From Ignelater luminosus (Eukaryota > Arthropoda > Insecta > Coleoptera > Elateridae): a stretch of DNA of 64,000 nucleotides. This document shows positions 36,093 to 48,036 of the stretch, piece after piece. Numbering within the stretch: position 1 is the first letter of the stretch; each line of letters starts with the position of its first letter. The stretch is from the NCBI GenBank assembly GCA_011009095.1, contig VTPC01089971.1:1-64000 (forward strand), written 5' to 3'. Below the pieces are notes generated by a model. The model worked only from the letters and a program-made list of their open reading frames with translations, did no database searches and was not told the DNA's origin. The position numbers were made by a program, and so were the translations under genes.

Positions 36093-37099
36093 CAGTGTGT
36101 TCAAGATAAGGATGCACAGCATGGGGATCTTGGAAACGGTAAGAGATACAGTATCGGTTAAATGGGATAACAGTTGGCTATTTATAGGACCTTTTTGTTG
36201 GCGTTTGCAAAATCTAGATATCTTGGATAGTTTCAGAGATATTTAAAAAAAGTAGATTTCTCGATTTTCGTTATTTATTATTTCCTTTATTTGAAGAGAT
36301 ATCGAAAAACTAAAACTACTTTTTCATTGTCACTTTTTGTTCTCTATTAAAATACGCTAACAAAATTCCTGTACCACGTTTCGGTTTTGAGTAACCATCA
36401 TCAACCTCATTTTTCTAAATAGGCGGATAAACAATTGAAAATTGTTTTTGGATAGCTCTTGTTGTCACGATTCTAATGATGTAAACATGATAGGGTTATT
36501 TTGGTTTTGATTTTTTTGTGTTGAACGCTGCCGTGACCAACTGTAATAATTGCTGTTCATCTTCAAAATCTTGGTTGAGCACATGATTCTTGACATAATC
36601 CCAGAGGAAAGAAATCTAACGGTGTTAGATCAGGTGATCGTGCAGGCCAGGGTACTGCATAATGCATTAATTTATAGCATAAAAAAATCAAAATAACCCT
36701 ATCGTGTTTACATCATTAGGATCGTGACAACAACAGCTATCCAAAACAATTTCCACTTGTTTTTCACCTATTTAAAAAAATGAGGTTGATGATGGTTACT
36801 CGAAACCGAAACGTTGTACAGGAGTTCTGCTAGCGTATTTTAATAGAGAACAAAAAGTGACAATGGAAAAGTGGTTTTAGTTTTCTGATATCTCTTCAAA
36901 TAAAGGAAAGAAAAAATAATAACAAAAATTGAGAAATCTATTTTTTGAAATATCTCTAAAACTATTCAAGATATCTAGATTTTGTAAACGCCAACAAAAA
37001 GGTCCTATAAATAGCCAATTTTCATTTTATTTAACCGATCATGTATCTCTTACCGTTTCCATGATCCCCATGCTGTAAATCCTTATCTTGGACACACTG
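36093..37099. mobile_element. foldback element with transposase remnant in the loop
   Basis: A 1007-bp TA-flanked element whose two arms (about 36093-36518 and 36678-37099) are inverted repeats of roughly 420 bp, with ends CAGTGTGTTCAAGATAAGGA and, in reverse complement, CAGTGTGTCCAAGATAAGGA. The loop is about 160 bp and encodes part of a transposase (next entry). Such a layout arises when a DNA transposon loses its gene and one end is duplicated in inverted orientation. Confidence 0.8.
36505..36661 (-). pseudogene. Tc1/mariner-superfamily transposase C-terminal fragment
   Basis: On the minus strand the loop reads WPARSPDLTPLDFF (third catalytic residue block) and then, after a one-base shift at about 36610, DYVKNHVLNQDFEDEQQLLQ. 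This is the usual order in long-spaced mariner-like transposases (SPDLTPLDFFLWGYVK type). Only about 50 codons remain. Confidence 0.65.
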
Positions 37100-38871
37100 T
37101 ATAGTACGTTTGTTTTAGCGAGTTTTATGATCAATCAAATCAAGTTATAATATATTCTAAATAATTAAGTTCTTAACAAGTTCTACATCACCAAAGGTCA
37201 AATTGCACTAATGTAAGTAGTTGGTGCGTGTACGCAGCATCTTGTAAAGAACACTAGACCGAGTCCTTTAGATCTATTATAAGCTATGGCAAGCTTAGTC
37301 ATGCCACAATTCTACCCAAAAGTGTAGGACGTCTGTATGAAATGAACACTATCTCGTGTCTTGAGTCTGCAGAATAAACAGTTCCACGTAACAGATGTTC
37401 GACATATTTCTAACCTTACATAATACGAATCTCTTATAGAATTATTAAAATGTGAACAGGGCGTGTTAATATTTAACAAATTATGAACAATTTTTGCCAA
37501 GATAACAATTTATAACAATTAATATTGTCTACAGTGGACTCTATTCTTACCTCAATTAAATTTATATATTCTGTAACTACCATGGCAACCAATTTCGTCT
37601 TTTTCTTCTTTTTAAGATTAAACTAAAGCTAGTTCTATTTAAATGTCTTTAATTTTAATCATAAACACAATACGTCATTCTATTTGAACACAAAATTACA
37701 TACACAAATTCACTGAATAACCTTCAGAAGCTGGGTCCGATCAAAGACGTGTACTAAAAGTGAATATTATTTCCCATGGGGTAAGTATAATTCACTAGAA
37801 CAGGAAGAAACACGATTCCAAAAATAGTTGCTTTAATAATTAAAACTTAAGAGGTGGCGTTGATAAACTGACTAACTAAGCCTAATAGAAACATGGACCG
37901 CAATTTTTCCAAAAACGCAACCAAATTAACTGCTTTTTCTATTTTGTTGTAAATTAATTTCAATCAGCATACTTTTGAACTGCTATGTATACATTATAAT
38001 AGAATCCAGTAATTGAATTTTAAGAATACTCAAATACATTGCATTTCAAAATAGCCATCTTGCGTGTTGTCGCAAGCTATGGCTTGTCCTCAAAACTCGT
38101 TTCCAAAAATATAAGTTTTTTTCTCTTCAGGTAGTTCCTAGAACTAACATATAAGAAGTTAAAAACATATTTGTTGCTATCGTAATTCTTACCGGACGTA
38201 CTTTAAAGTCCTTGAATATAGCGACACGTTTGATGTCACAATATAATAAACACAATTTTAGTTATGTTACTTTTGAGAATGAAACTCTAGGAAGAGTATA
38301 ATGCTCATGTAGAATAAAAAATTCATTAACAATTTATTTTCTTATCAAATGCTAGAGAATTAAAGAAACAATTTATTAAATTAAGACTGCCTTTGTAGCT
38401 CAATTGAAATATGAAGAAAAAAGCAAATTTCCCACTGATTAAATTAGTTACAAAAAGAGAAATTTCCAACCCTTTGCGAGTAATTAGCTGTATAAACTAA
38501 TGATAAATTATAGAATGCAGATTTATCGAACGCTGAAAAGAAATTATTGAATAAATGATTTTACATATCCTAGACTACATTAACCGTGACATGTATAATA
38601 TGTATGCAAATGACTGTTATACAAATTCACTAATAATAATCAATATTTGACGCGATTCTATACAATAATCCAAGGCTGCAGGATCAACATCAACTAAAGT
38701 ACAGTTTGATTTTGTAGGTATTCATCTTTTTTACGAGCTTTTATTAATTTCCAAACAACAGGGTGTGAGATGGACACAAGTGCATAGGTATGGGGAAAGT
38801 TCGAGTATGTCGCTTACCGCTTCGAAATTGAGTTCTGTTCGTATATGTGTTCGATTTTCTACCAATCTTAC
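37100..38871. other. no gene seen
   Basis: If the signal-peptide exon at 38872-38976 is real, this stretch would be its first intron. No cysteine-rich downstream exon was recognised. Confidence 0.4.
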
Positions 38872-38976
38872 CTGTGATTCATGAATTCGTAGTAAGTTGC
38901 AATTACTGCAGAAAATTACGAATACTGAAAAAATTACGAAAGCAACAACGATAAGAAAACTAAGGGAAAAAGACAT
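38872..38976 (-). CDS. candidate first coding exon with signal peptide (35 codons)
   Basis: ATG at 38976 begins a strongly hydrophobic N-terminus (MSFSLSFLIVVAFVIFSVFV) followed by FCSNCNLLRIHESQ, and ends after exactly 35 codons at a consensus donor CACAG|GTAAGATT in phase 0. A short polar head, a hydrophobic core of about 18 residues and small or cysteine residues afterwards fit a secretory signal peptide or a first membrane segment. Read-through past the donor stays open to residue 81, but the donor strength argues for splicing. The family is unknown and the next exon was not found. The candidate exon at 34176-34331 is on the same strand and phase-compatible, but a link is only a guess. 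Confidence 0.35.
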
Positions 38977-39628
38977 TTGAGTTTAATTAAAGCATGTTTT
39001 ACTGGCAAGAATAAATAAGAGTTTACTATATCAATTATTGGCTCTACATTACAATAACCAATGTCTTGATAAAGTTATAAGATTAAAAAAAACTACAAAA
39101 AAGATGACCTTTGAATTATAGGCAATTTAAAAAGAAACTGGCGGAAAATTAAAAAAAAGCAGATTTATTACGCAAGCTGTATCTTGAGATTCTACTTTAC
39201 TGAAACTTGTAAATTTCCTCCGAAAACTCTTATTAGAGCAAAAACATCAAAAGGTCTTTGAATATACCACTAGAGATTCGATTTTCATTATAAAAGGGGT
39301 GCAACTTATTCATTCTGCTAGAACAATAACTTGACTCTTTGGGATGGGAAACTGTCCTGAGTTAACCTTCACCCTCGTTTCCACAAAAGGGTTATGAAAC
39401 AACTAATATAATAGTTCCCTGCTTTTCTCCCTAGAAGGCCTAATTTTGCTTTATGATGTGTAATTAGCAAATACTAGGAAATATAATAGTACATTGTTGT
39501 ATTTAAAGAAGGGAGATTTTTAAATCTATTTAAATGATGTAAGAAAATAAAAACGATTTGTTTTCAACTAGGTTAAAAATTAATTCATCTAAATCATGAA
39601 ACATCTTGTATTTTATAACACAAAAGAT
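38977..39628. other. no gene seen
   Basis: This would be the 5' flank of the candidate exon at 38872-38976. No compelling core promoter motif was seen. Confidence 0.4.
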
Positions 39629-39719
39629 AAATTAGTCGGCTATAAGCCAGCGTCAAAGATTTTGATTCTCAAATACAGAACATCACAGACCAAGATACTG
39701 GCTTATAACCAACTAATTT
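39629..39719. repeat. hairpin with 22-nt arms
   Basis: Arms 39629-39650 and 39698-39719 pair at 20 of 22 positions (core GGCTATAAGCCAG against CTGGCTTATAACC), with a loop of 47 nt. Dimensions overlap those of insect microRNA precursors, but the loop is long. It could equally be a short inverted-repeat relic. Confidence 0.5.
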
Positions 39720-42240
39720 TTTTTATGGTTTTTTTTAATCTTTGTAATAATAGTTAACGTTTAGGGTAATATAAGAATCTCAGGATAATAAAGGGAAAAT
39801 GCATTGGAGGCATGAAACGAGCACATATAAGATGTCAGCACCATGCATCAATTTTATTAGATTTCCTTTTTCAACGTCAACAAGAGCTTTGAAAAGAGCA
39901 TTAAGAAGTGGTATTAAGTAAAGCTGAGATTTTAGCACGCGCACACATAAACTTCATATCTTAAATGACAATCGGTAAAAAGTTCCCTCTATAGGAATAT
40001 AACTTTTTTTTGCCGTTATGTATATTTATGGACTCGAAAGTAGAGATGAAGGAAGTTACCACGTCACTCATAGAAGAAATTCGATTTGCATTTTTGTCAC
40101 AAGACTGTCAACTTCAGTCTATCAAAAAAATATTTAGGTATAAATATAGTACATACATGGTAGGTATATCGGATATAAAAAGATTTTCTCGTGTTACTCA
40201 TATTCAAGTTTGAAGTTAACACCTAACGCGATGAAGTTCCATTTTATTTAAAATGAAATTTGAGTTAGACATGAACAGAGTGAAATAGATTTTTGATCTC
40301 TTTCGCATTTATTAAATTTCGTTTACTATTGGAAATAAATTCACTTTTAGGGCGTTTACAAAGAAATATATAAATATTAGGTGGAGGAAGTCAACGACGT
40401 TTTGGTAACGTTTTTATAGACAAAAGTCGTAATAAGAGAAGGGCAAAACGTTTTTAAACGAGACCCCAGAAGCCTGTATATTTTTATCTATACATAATAT
40501 TTTTTTCTCGAATATGAATTTATGTGACGGTGGACCCTGTCGCGGTTGAGGAACGAGTTTCGTTTCGTGTTTCCCAACGAATACATAAAACGTAATATTT
40601 ACATATGCCACCGCCGTCGCTTTCTGTCCTTTAAAAACAAAACCGAAAAATATGACCTAAATGAAAATGTTAAAAGATTCCACTTAAAAAACCATCAGTC
40701 AATTTAACGCTGCCGTCTATTCTGCTTCACTGTAATCCATTTAAGTATTTGAAAGGCTCGATATAAAGAGGCGACTAATCGTTTAATTGATGTTACGTGT
40801 GTGAAATTGAAGCCTTTTGATTATTTCTTTGATTTATTACAGCGTTGAAAAGTCTGGTAAATTGCATCAGTAAGTGGTTTTAAGAAAAGTAGGGTAGTAA
40901 AAACGTAACTATCACAAAGTTATTGAGGTGATTGTATGAAGATGATTAGATAACTGAAAAATATAAAAATAAGAGAGAATTAAAGATTTATTTGATTTCA
41001 GGTATTAATCTCTACATTATGTGCATTACGTGTTGGAGAGTAAATTGGATTATGCCAGTGGCAATTTAGACTTGAAAAGTGTCCGTTAGTTTTTTACTAA
41101 TTTTCGCTTGGTATAGTATGCTTGAAATTGTGGCTCTAATAGGGCTCAAAGTTTTCAAGCAGATATTATTTTTAATCTGACCAAAAATTAACAAATGTTG
41201 AAGCTGATGCACTACGAATATTTGGGGTTTGATTGACCAAATTTTAGGGCCGTAGCCAGGGAGGGACAGGGTGGGCAATATCTGCTCTAGAAGATATTTT
41301 GCCTGCTCTAAAATAATAGGAAAGGAATAAAGAAATATACCAGAAATTCTATTCTAACTATTTGACTACGGCCGCGCCAGACTATGGAATCTTGTCTAAG
41401 GCTTTCTGAACTAGTTTTTCATAAATCTTGCTGGCTAAGTTACGGATGGATATTTTTGAGTTTTATTTGTATCCTTGGTTGTCTGCACTATTATGCACTG
41501 TTTTTGAAATAGTACCTGTTCAGTGTTGTATATCTGCTTTTTCTGCTTTTTCTGCTTTAGTATTTTGTTGGTTTTTCTTTCTTAATCGTTTCCGTTACTT
41601 ATTTGTTGTAAGTTATCCTTTTCTTTAATGATCTTTTTCAAACTATTAATTATTCTTCATGCATAATTTTATAGCAGCATTCTTATAGTGTATGATTTCC
41701 TATCGAATATCTTTGTACATTTGGATGGTTAACTTTCCACTAGAATTAATTGTTAATTAATTATTCTCCGATGAAATTGCTTGAGATATTAAAGTTTGGA
41801 ATCTGGAAACAAGGATAGCAACGAGTCAGACGAGAAAAAACTTCACAGCTTGTTGCGGTTATTGTTGTTGCGGATTACAATTGCAAAACATTGAAGAGCA
41901 AAGCAAAATCGAAGTAATCGAAACACACGCACTAACTATATTGAGTATTTACTTTTGTTGTTTTCTGTTTATTAAATATGAAACAAAATAAGCATTCATA
42001 GATACAGAAATGTAATGAGAAAAATAGATGGTGAAAGAAGTTAGTTTAGAATCACTTGAGCTTTCATTCTAGTTAGTACCAAAAGTTCAGTGGATGTTGT
42101 CCAATGGATTTTGAATTCAATCCCGTAGCTCGAAGCCGAAGAAGGGGAGGGGTCCAATATAAACTTACCTTTAAGATAAAAGGAACAGCTTTCAAATTCA
42201 CTAAAACTCTCAAGATAACTCATAGATGGTAAAATTCTAA
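39720..42240. other. no gene seen
   Basis: Around 40400-40640 the sequence is somewhat richer in CG (GACGGTGGACCCTGTCGCGG), with an open minus-strand frame at 40414-40611 lacking any motif. On the minus strand a consensus donor AAAG|GTAAGT lies near 42168, after 18 codons from an ATG at 42223. It has no further support. Confidence 0.4.
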
Positions 42241-42344
42241 GGGCGCCAGAAGCTGAAGATCAAAATACTCTACCGGGTCACGCAGCTTCTCACAGACCGA
42301 CACACTGTATAAATGTGTTATAAATATTACCACCCTGAATACAG
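42241..42344 (-). repeat. dispersed repeat of unknown family (pairs with 57090-57195)
   Basis: In minus orientation it reads CAGGGTGGTAATATTTATAA, then ACAGTGTGTCGGTCTGTG, then CTGGCGCCCTT. The same three blocks occur in the same order on the plus strand at 57090-57195. Family not identified. Confidence 0.55.
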
Positions 42345-43250
42345 GTACTCTCAAATCGACAGGTAGGACGATAGGTATTTATAACCCTGCACGTACTTAC
42401 AAAAGGTGCTTTCCTAATAGACTTACCCGGGGAAAGCTATCAGCTTATTTATTGAAAATCTAAACAAATAATCAACGCCTCCTTTATGGCTAGATTAGAG
42501 AACTATTATCAAATAAACACAAAAAGGTTTTGCTAATAAATTTTCGTGGGTTAGCAGCGTCGGCTCCCGCAAGTGGGATTTCTTCACCTAAAGTCTGTAA
42601 TCATAAAAGTCAAACAAAGTTATTATTAATTAATCTATCCTCCTCTTTTCCAGGACTGGCACAAAATCAATTCAGGTGATGACATAACCTGAAACTCTTA
42701 CAGATGCTAACAAAGACACAATAAAACTAACCACTGTTTTACAATATTTGTTTATTCTTATACTGATGGTATGGAAACAAACAATGAGAAAGAAAAGAAA
42801 GTAAAAAAATAACAAAAATATATCATTAAACAAACGACATAGCTACAATGACAATTCAGTTAAATATACACGCATTCGAATAGTTACGTGCGTCGTATCG
42901 TTTAAAATTTTTAAATCGAAATTCGGTAGAAGATAATAATTTGGAAAATTTACAAGATAATTATCAAGATTAAAAATGTTTTCACATAAAATTACCTAAC
43001 TTAATCATTAAAAATTAAAGTTAACTAACTTATTTGATACTAAATTATTTCTAAGAAACAAATCAAACTGCAGAGTGAAACTAATATTAATTTAAGTTCG
43101 CCCACAGAAATTTCAGGACGTAATGTCGCATAAACATTATGAAAATTTGTATAAACAAAATAATTATCACAACATAGCAAAAGCAAAAGAAAATACAGAA
43201 AAGAAATAACTTATCTTATTTACAAAGAAAGGGAGCATCACTTGCAGCGT
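42345..43250. other. no gene seen
   Basis: AT-rich sequence upstream of the E2F-like site. No supported feature. Confidence 0.5.
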
Positions 43251-43262
43251 TTTGGCGGGAAA
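43251..43262 (+). promoter_or_regulatory. consensus E2F-type site
   Basis: TTTGGCGGGAAA matches the E2F/DP consensus along its full 12 bp. It lies about 500 bp before a CpG-richer block (43680-43985), so a promoter role is possible but unproven. Confidence 0.35.
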
Positions 43263-43679
43263 GACCAACCGACAGGCACTTTGATTTGCTAACCCAGCTT
43301 CATTCTAAGACAAAATATGGATGAACGTTCTCTAGTTCTCCATTCTCCACCACACAAACAATGTTTTTAAGACTTAATGAGATTACACTACGGTTTCCGT
43401 ACGTCCAAAGTGGTTAGAAACGGGTTCAAATAGACATGAACTCCTACACCAGCAGAGCGCGTCAAGCATATTCCCGAAATAGTGGTTTTCGGTCACAAAA
43501 CTTAGCAAATAAATTGCTCACACAATAAGAAAGTCATTCGCGGTTAAAATGCCAAACTTAATTACGAGATCACCATATATCCAGTCCGTTAAGGAGACGT
43601 TTTTCTGGAATTTCTACATAACCTCTCTTGCATAATAAAATTCCCAACACCAAAAGTTAAAAACTGCTCCAAGAGAACT

Positions 43680-43985
43680 CGTAATAAAAAGTAATCTGCG
43701 CGCTTGCTAACGATGTTAATCGGACAAAGATCCAAGGGTAAGTGACGGTGTCGGGGCGCATCATCTAGTGGCGGCTGCCCTCACACGTGACGACTCGATC
43801 TAACACAAATCCTTTTCACACTAACGAAGTGTAAATACATGGGACTTGCTATTAGGAAGGAAAATTTTACAGGATAACGCGACGATGTAAATGGTACTGT
43901 CGCCCCGCCACAAAGGAAAATAATTCTTCGGAACGCTTTGTCGATCTTAGCGGCGGCAAAATTCTGTCGGAACATGAATTATCAA
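43680..43985. promoter_or_regulatory. CpG-richer block, possible promoter/first-exon region
   Basis: Higher CG content than the surroundings, with CGCGC, GTCGGGGCGC, GGCGGC and CACACGTGAC. On the plus strand AAGG|GTAAGTGACG (43733-43742) is a consensus donor that could end a non-coding first exon. On the minus strand an ATG at 43975 opens a basic 64-codon frame (MFRQNFAAAKIDKAFRRIIF). Neither is decisive. Orientation of any transcript is unknown. Confidence 0.25.
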
Positions 43986-44062
43986 GCTTCGACGCAGAAA
44001 TATAATTTTATTAAGGAAAAGGAAAGAATTTGACTATAAGCAGTATTTGTTATGCCAAATAA

Positions 44063-44650
44063 CATACTAAAAGTCCTGGTATCTCAGATGTTCATTATCT
44101 TTTGCCTAAAAGAAGTATTGAAGCACTATTTTTAGTAATTCGGGTATAAGTTTGTGAATATTTAGTCAATTGTAATTCAGTTGGTGTCAAATTGTAGAGA
44201 ATTACATAAGGAAAAATTTTATAAAGTTAGATGCGTCTGTAGTTTCATAAAAGGCACTGAACGACATTTAAAACATTTTTTAAAATACTTACCAATCTCA
44301 ACAGTTTTGCGTCTTAACCTTCTGAAAATTAAAGTAAGAGATAAAAATTTGGTGATGGGAACTATTTATCATTTCGACCAACATATTAAAAGCCCTGTAG
44401 CCTCAGATTTCTGCATTATGGTTTTATACCAACAAGAAGTGCTTAAGACATCAATTTCAGCAACACAAGAGTAACTTGTAGTAACTGCTTAGTCGATGTC
44501 AATCCTGCTAGTAGCAAATTGTAGGAAATTTCTTAAACCGACACTTTATAAGAATTTGTTATGTTATTTCTTAAAATACTTACAACATTCCAAGTGTTTT
44601 AATCATTTTAATGCAAATTGCACAAATGCGGTTTCTGCAAAAATTTTTCT
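44063..44650 (+). repeat. degenerate tandem duplication, about 320-bp unit
   Basis: Matching landmarks recur 319-330 bp apart: CATACTAAAAGTCCTG (44063) and CATATTAAAAGCCCTG (44382); AAATTGTAGAGAAT (44189) and AAATTGTAGGAAAT (44516); TTAAAATACTTAC (about 44281 and 44572). A weak third copy may follow. The open frames at 44181-44735 are produced by this repeat. Confidence 0.5.
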
Positions 44651-47259
44651 CTTGGACGATTTTCACTTAACCATTTTCCTGTTGGTTGCTAATAAGTGCT
44701 ACAAACACGTTCATTGCTTAACTTCAGTGATTTAAAATGTGAAGGCTATTCTCTTATTAATACTGGAATTCAGTTATTACACTGCTATTTGTTTTGTACT
44801 CCACCTACATGTTTAAAAGCAAGAAATATTGTCTATGCATCTCCAAAAGGAAACTACTACTTTTAATGCTACATTGAAGCTTAATTTGTAAAAAATCTTT
44901 AATTTTTATGAAAATCATGACATAACAACCCAAAAAAACCACACGTGCATTTTTGTTATCTTATAATTGCATTTTGCCCCACTGTGAGCCGACATCTAGG
45001 ACGCCAGGACTATTATTATGTTATTAGACATAACAAACATTACCTGTGACCAAATCTCAGCTTTATCTTTTTTTAAGATTAAAACCTAAAATTATTAAGC
45101 TACGCTAAGAATATAAAAACATAACAACAAAAAGAAATTTAGAGTATTTTTTATTTCTATCCTCTTTATAATATCTTAGAGTATTTTTTAAATTTCTTAC
45201 AAATCTTACGTTTTTCTATAAGTCATCAAAGACATCATTTTACATCCCATTTCTCGTTTCTCACTGATTTAAATTTTGATATCTGGAACCACGAGGATAT
45301 CTGAAACCAAATCTCTGAGATCATGTAGAATTAATTTTTTGTGCGTTTTCTTTAACATTCAAGATATCTTCACAATTAATCTTTTCAGAAATTTAAAATC
45401 TTTTAGCAGACCCTTTATAGAGCTTCAAACTAAGACTAGGCACTAAATTATACTACAATCAATAAGTAAAATTTAAATAAGTAAATATGCAAAATCTACT
45501 TTCATTTAAATATTAGATATTACTTAGATATTAGATAACATAATATAATTTAATGCAAAAGCATCTGTATCATCAATAACCTTCCAAGATTTTGTGTGTA
45601 CGAAATTTCTAAAGTAGATTTAAACCTGTCATTATCAAATAAATGAGGTTATGTTAATAAAGGTACCGTCTGATGTTATCGAAGACGTCGTCGTCGTTAA
45701 CTTATAATATCCATCATCTTGGCATTTTCGAAATTTTAAAAACTCCATGTAAACATAATGAAGCATGCGGCCAATTTAGATTTTTTTGCGTATGATAAAG
45801 AAACCAAGCAACATATTTTTTAAACTGGAATAATATAAATCTTATTTATCAATAAAATTGCCTTAAATCCTATGGAAAAATCCTAGATAACCAAACATTT
45901 ACAGAATTTCCATCTCTGGCTTATTTATTATAATGTTAGGTATTATGAAATCAAATTAACTTTTTTCAAGAAAATCTATCAGGTTGATACCGTGTACTAG
46001 TAGCAGCTAGTAGTTATATTCATGTCATATTATGTGACGGAAATAAATCTAAAAATGCAAAATTCATTTTATTGGAGGATTGAAATATTTTCCGTTCTAA
46101 GTTCTTGACAGCTGCATCTATTTCATTCTATGACTTTTACATAGTAGCATATCATTCCAAAAGCAATTCAACATGAATCAAAATCTCTAAAACACTACAG
46201 CGTATTAAAATAATATAAATAATCTGATATTTCCTCTTAAATTAAGGTTGTAGTAGGGTCGGCACAAAAAAAGTCTCCCAATGCAGTACGAATACATATG
46301 AATAGAACAGTTTTTTAAATCGATCATGTCAGATTTTCAACATTTTTTGAAGTTTGATGGAAATAGCAAGATTTTTTTTATTATTATACTTCAAGATTTA
46401 GAGTAGTTTGAAAAATTTCTTTTTGCCTAAATTTAAGCACTTTATAGATTTATGTATGTCTCAAGTTTTATTTACTTGAACCAGCTAAATGAAAAAGATT
46501 GTAAGCATGGGAAGTAAGTTTCAAGAAAAATATAATTAAAACAGGATACTGAAAGCAACATTTCTATTTTAAAATTGAATTATCTTTAGTATCTCAAAAC
46601 GTATGCGTCTAGTTTTGATGTGATTTCTGTATGAGTCTGATCAAGTTATATCCACTTTTTACACAAAATGTAAAGCGAATCGTTATGGATCATATCTTAA
46701 AAATTCTCAATGAAAACAAAAATCTAAAATATTTAGTTTAAAATTAATTATTTTAAAGAGCAAATGGCAATTTTTGCTAATAAGTTTTCAAAATAACTTG
46801 TAAGATATTTAATGTGATATCTTTTGGATCTTATTTAAAATAAAGGAATTCCAGACTGTAGGCCTAGCCAAACAAGAATACTGTACAAAATTTGTGGTTC
46901 AAAAAAAAATATAGAAGAAAATACAATCATTTATATACAAAATTGTTATACGTAATTGAAAGTACATCATTATATTTAGATTTTTCCCTGGTAGCATGTT
47001 TTGTTATCACTTAAACGCATCTGTAGAGCAAGAACGAAAATGGGTAAATAATAAAAGTTGTTTTGTTAACATGCCAATATCCGGGTTTCATCCATAATTA
47101 AAAGGCACTTATGCAAGTATTGCATTGCAATTTGAAACTAATTAGTGTGCTTTAGGGAATCAATTACTTTAAAAAAGATTTTTAAAGGGTATTTTTTAAT
47201 TTTTGTTCAGTCAGATTTATAAAATGAACCAGCGTGAGACGTAGTTCTGTTAAGACATG
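44651..47259. other. no gene seen
   Basis: A short direct repeat AGAGTATTTTTTA at about 45140 and 45178. Otherwise very AT-rich with no coding signal. Confidence 0.5.
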
Positions 47260-48036
47260 CAGGGTGTTTGGAAAATGAGTGTACATATTTGGCAGGCATA
47301 TTCCTCACTACAAATTAAGCCTCGTTTGTCATGTTACTTTATAGCTAAAGTGCGCCGTTTTTAAGATACAAGATGTCAAAGTTTTATTGAAAAATTTTTG
47401 TTTTCTGGATATTCTAAGAACAAAATGAGATAACCGTGATGAAATCTTCTACATGTTTGTTACTCTAAAATGTCTACCATTTTACGTAGTGTGGTGGGCT
47501 AGCTCCCTACGCTAAAAAACTTATTACGCCACTAAAAACCTAAAAAGTGCTTTTGTTTTCGAAATAAGCAATCGATTTGGAACAAAAAGTTGCTGTTCTG
47601 TTTTTTCGTAAAATATGCCGTTTTCTAGTAGAATTGGATATTCCAAAATCTTTTCGAGTTCAACAGCCTATGGTAAGGTTAAAATCAGGAAACAATGATT
47701 TGCATCGGCTTTTTCGACAAAGGTTAGCGTTCTTTGTGATATAACTTTTTCCTTAAAGTGCACCGTTTTCGAGATACGTTGTGTCAAAATTTCTTGCTTT
47801 TAGTTAAACTTTGACACTCTGTACATCGTAAACAATGCGTTTTAAGGAAAGAATTTATATGGCAAAAATGTTTTGGTTCTCTTGAGGAATACAAATTCAA
47901 TAAAATTTATATGAAACTCTGACATCTTGTATCTCAAAAACGGTGTACTCTAGGAAAAGAGTAATATGGCAAAAAAGACTTAATTTTTGTCGACGAATGC
48001 GCCTGTCAAATATTTGCACTCATTCTCCAAACACAG
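47260..48036. mobile_element. foldback MITE with nested inverted copies
   Basis: Left GTGTTTGGAAAATGAGTG and right, in reverse complement, GTGTTTGGAGAATGAGTG match, and the similarity continues inward for over 100 bp (GATACAAGATGTCA on both arms). A second, inner pair of related blocks (CTTAAAGTGCACCGTTTTCG and its reverse complement relative) lies inside, so the core is itself a duplicated inversion. It is non-coding; superfamily unassigned. Confidence 0.65.

Noticed and set aside
42166-42223. Minus-strand 18-codon exon ending in AAAG|GTAAGT
   Set aside because: A good donor alone is not enough: the peptide is short, unremarkable and abuts a dispersed repeat.
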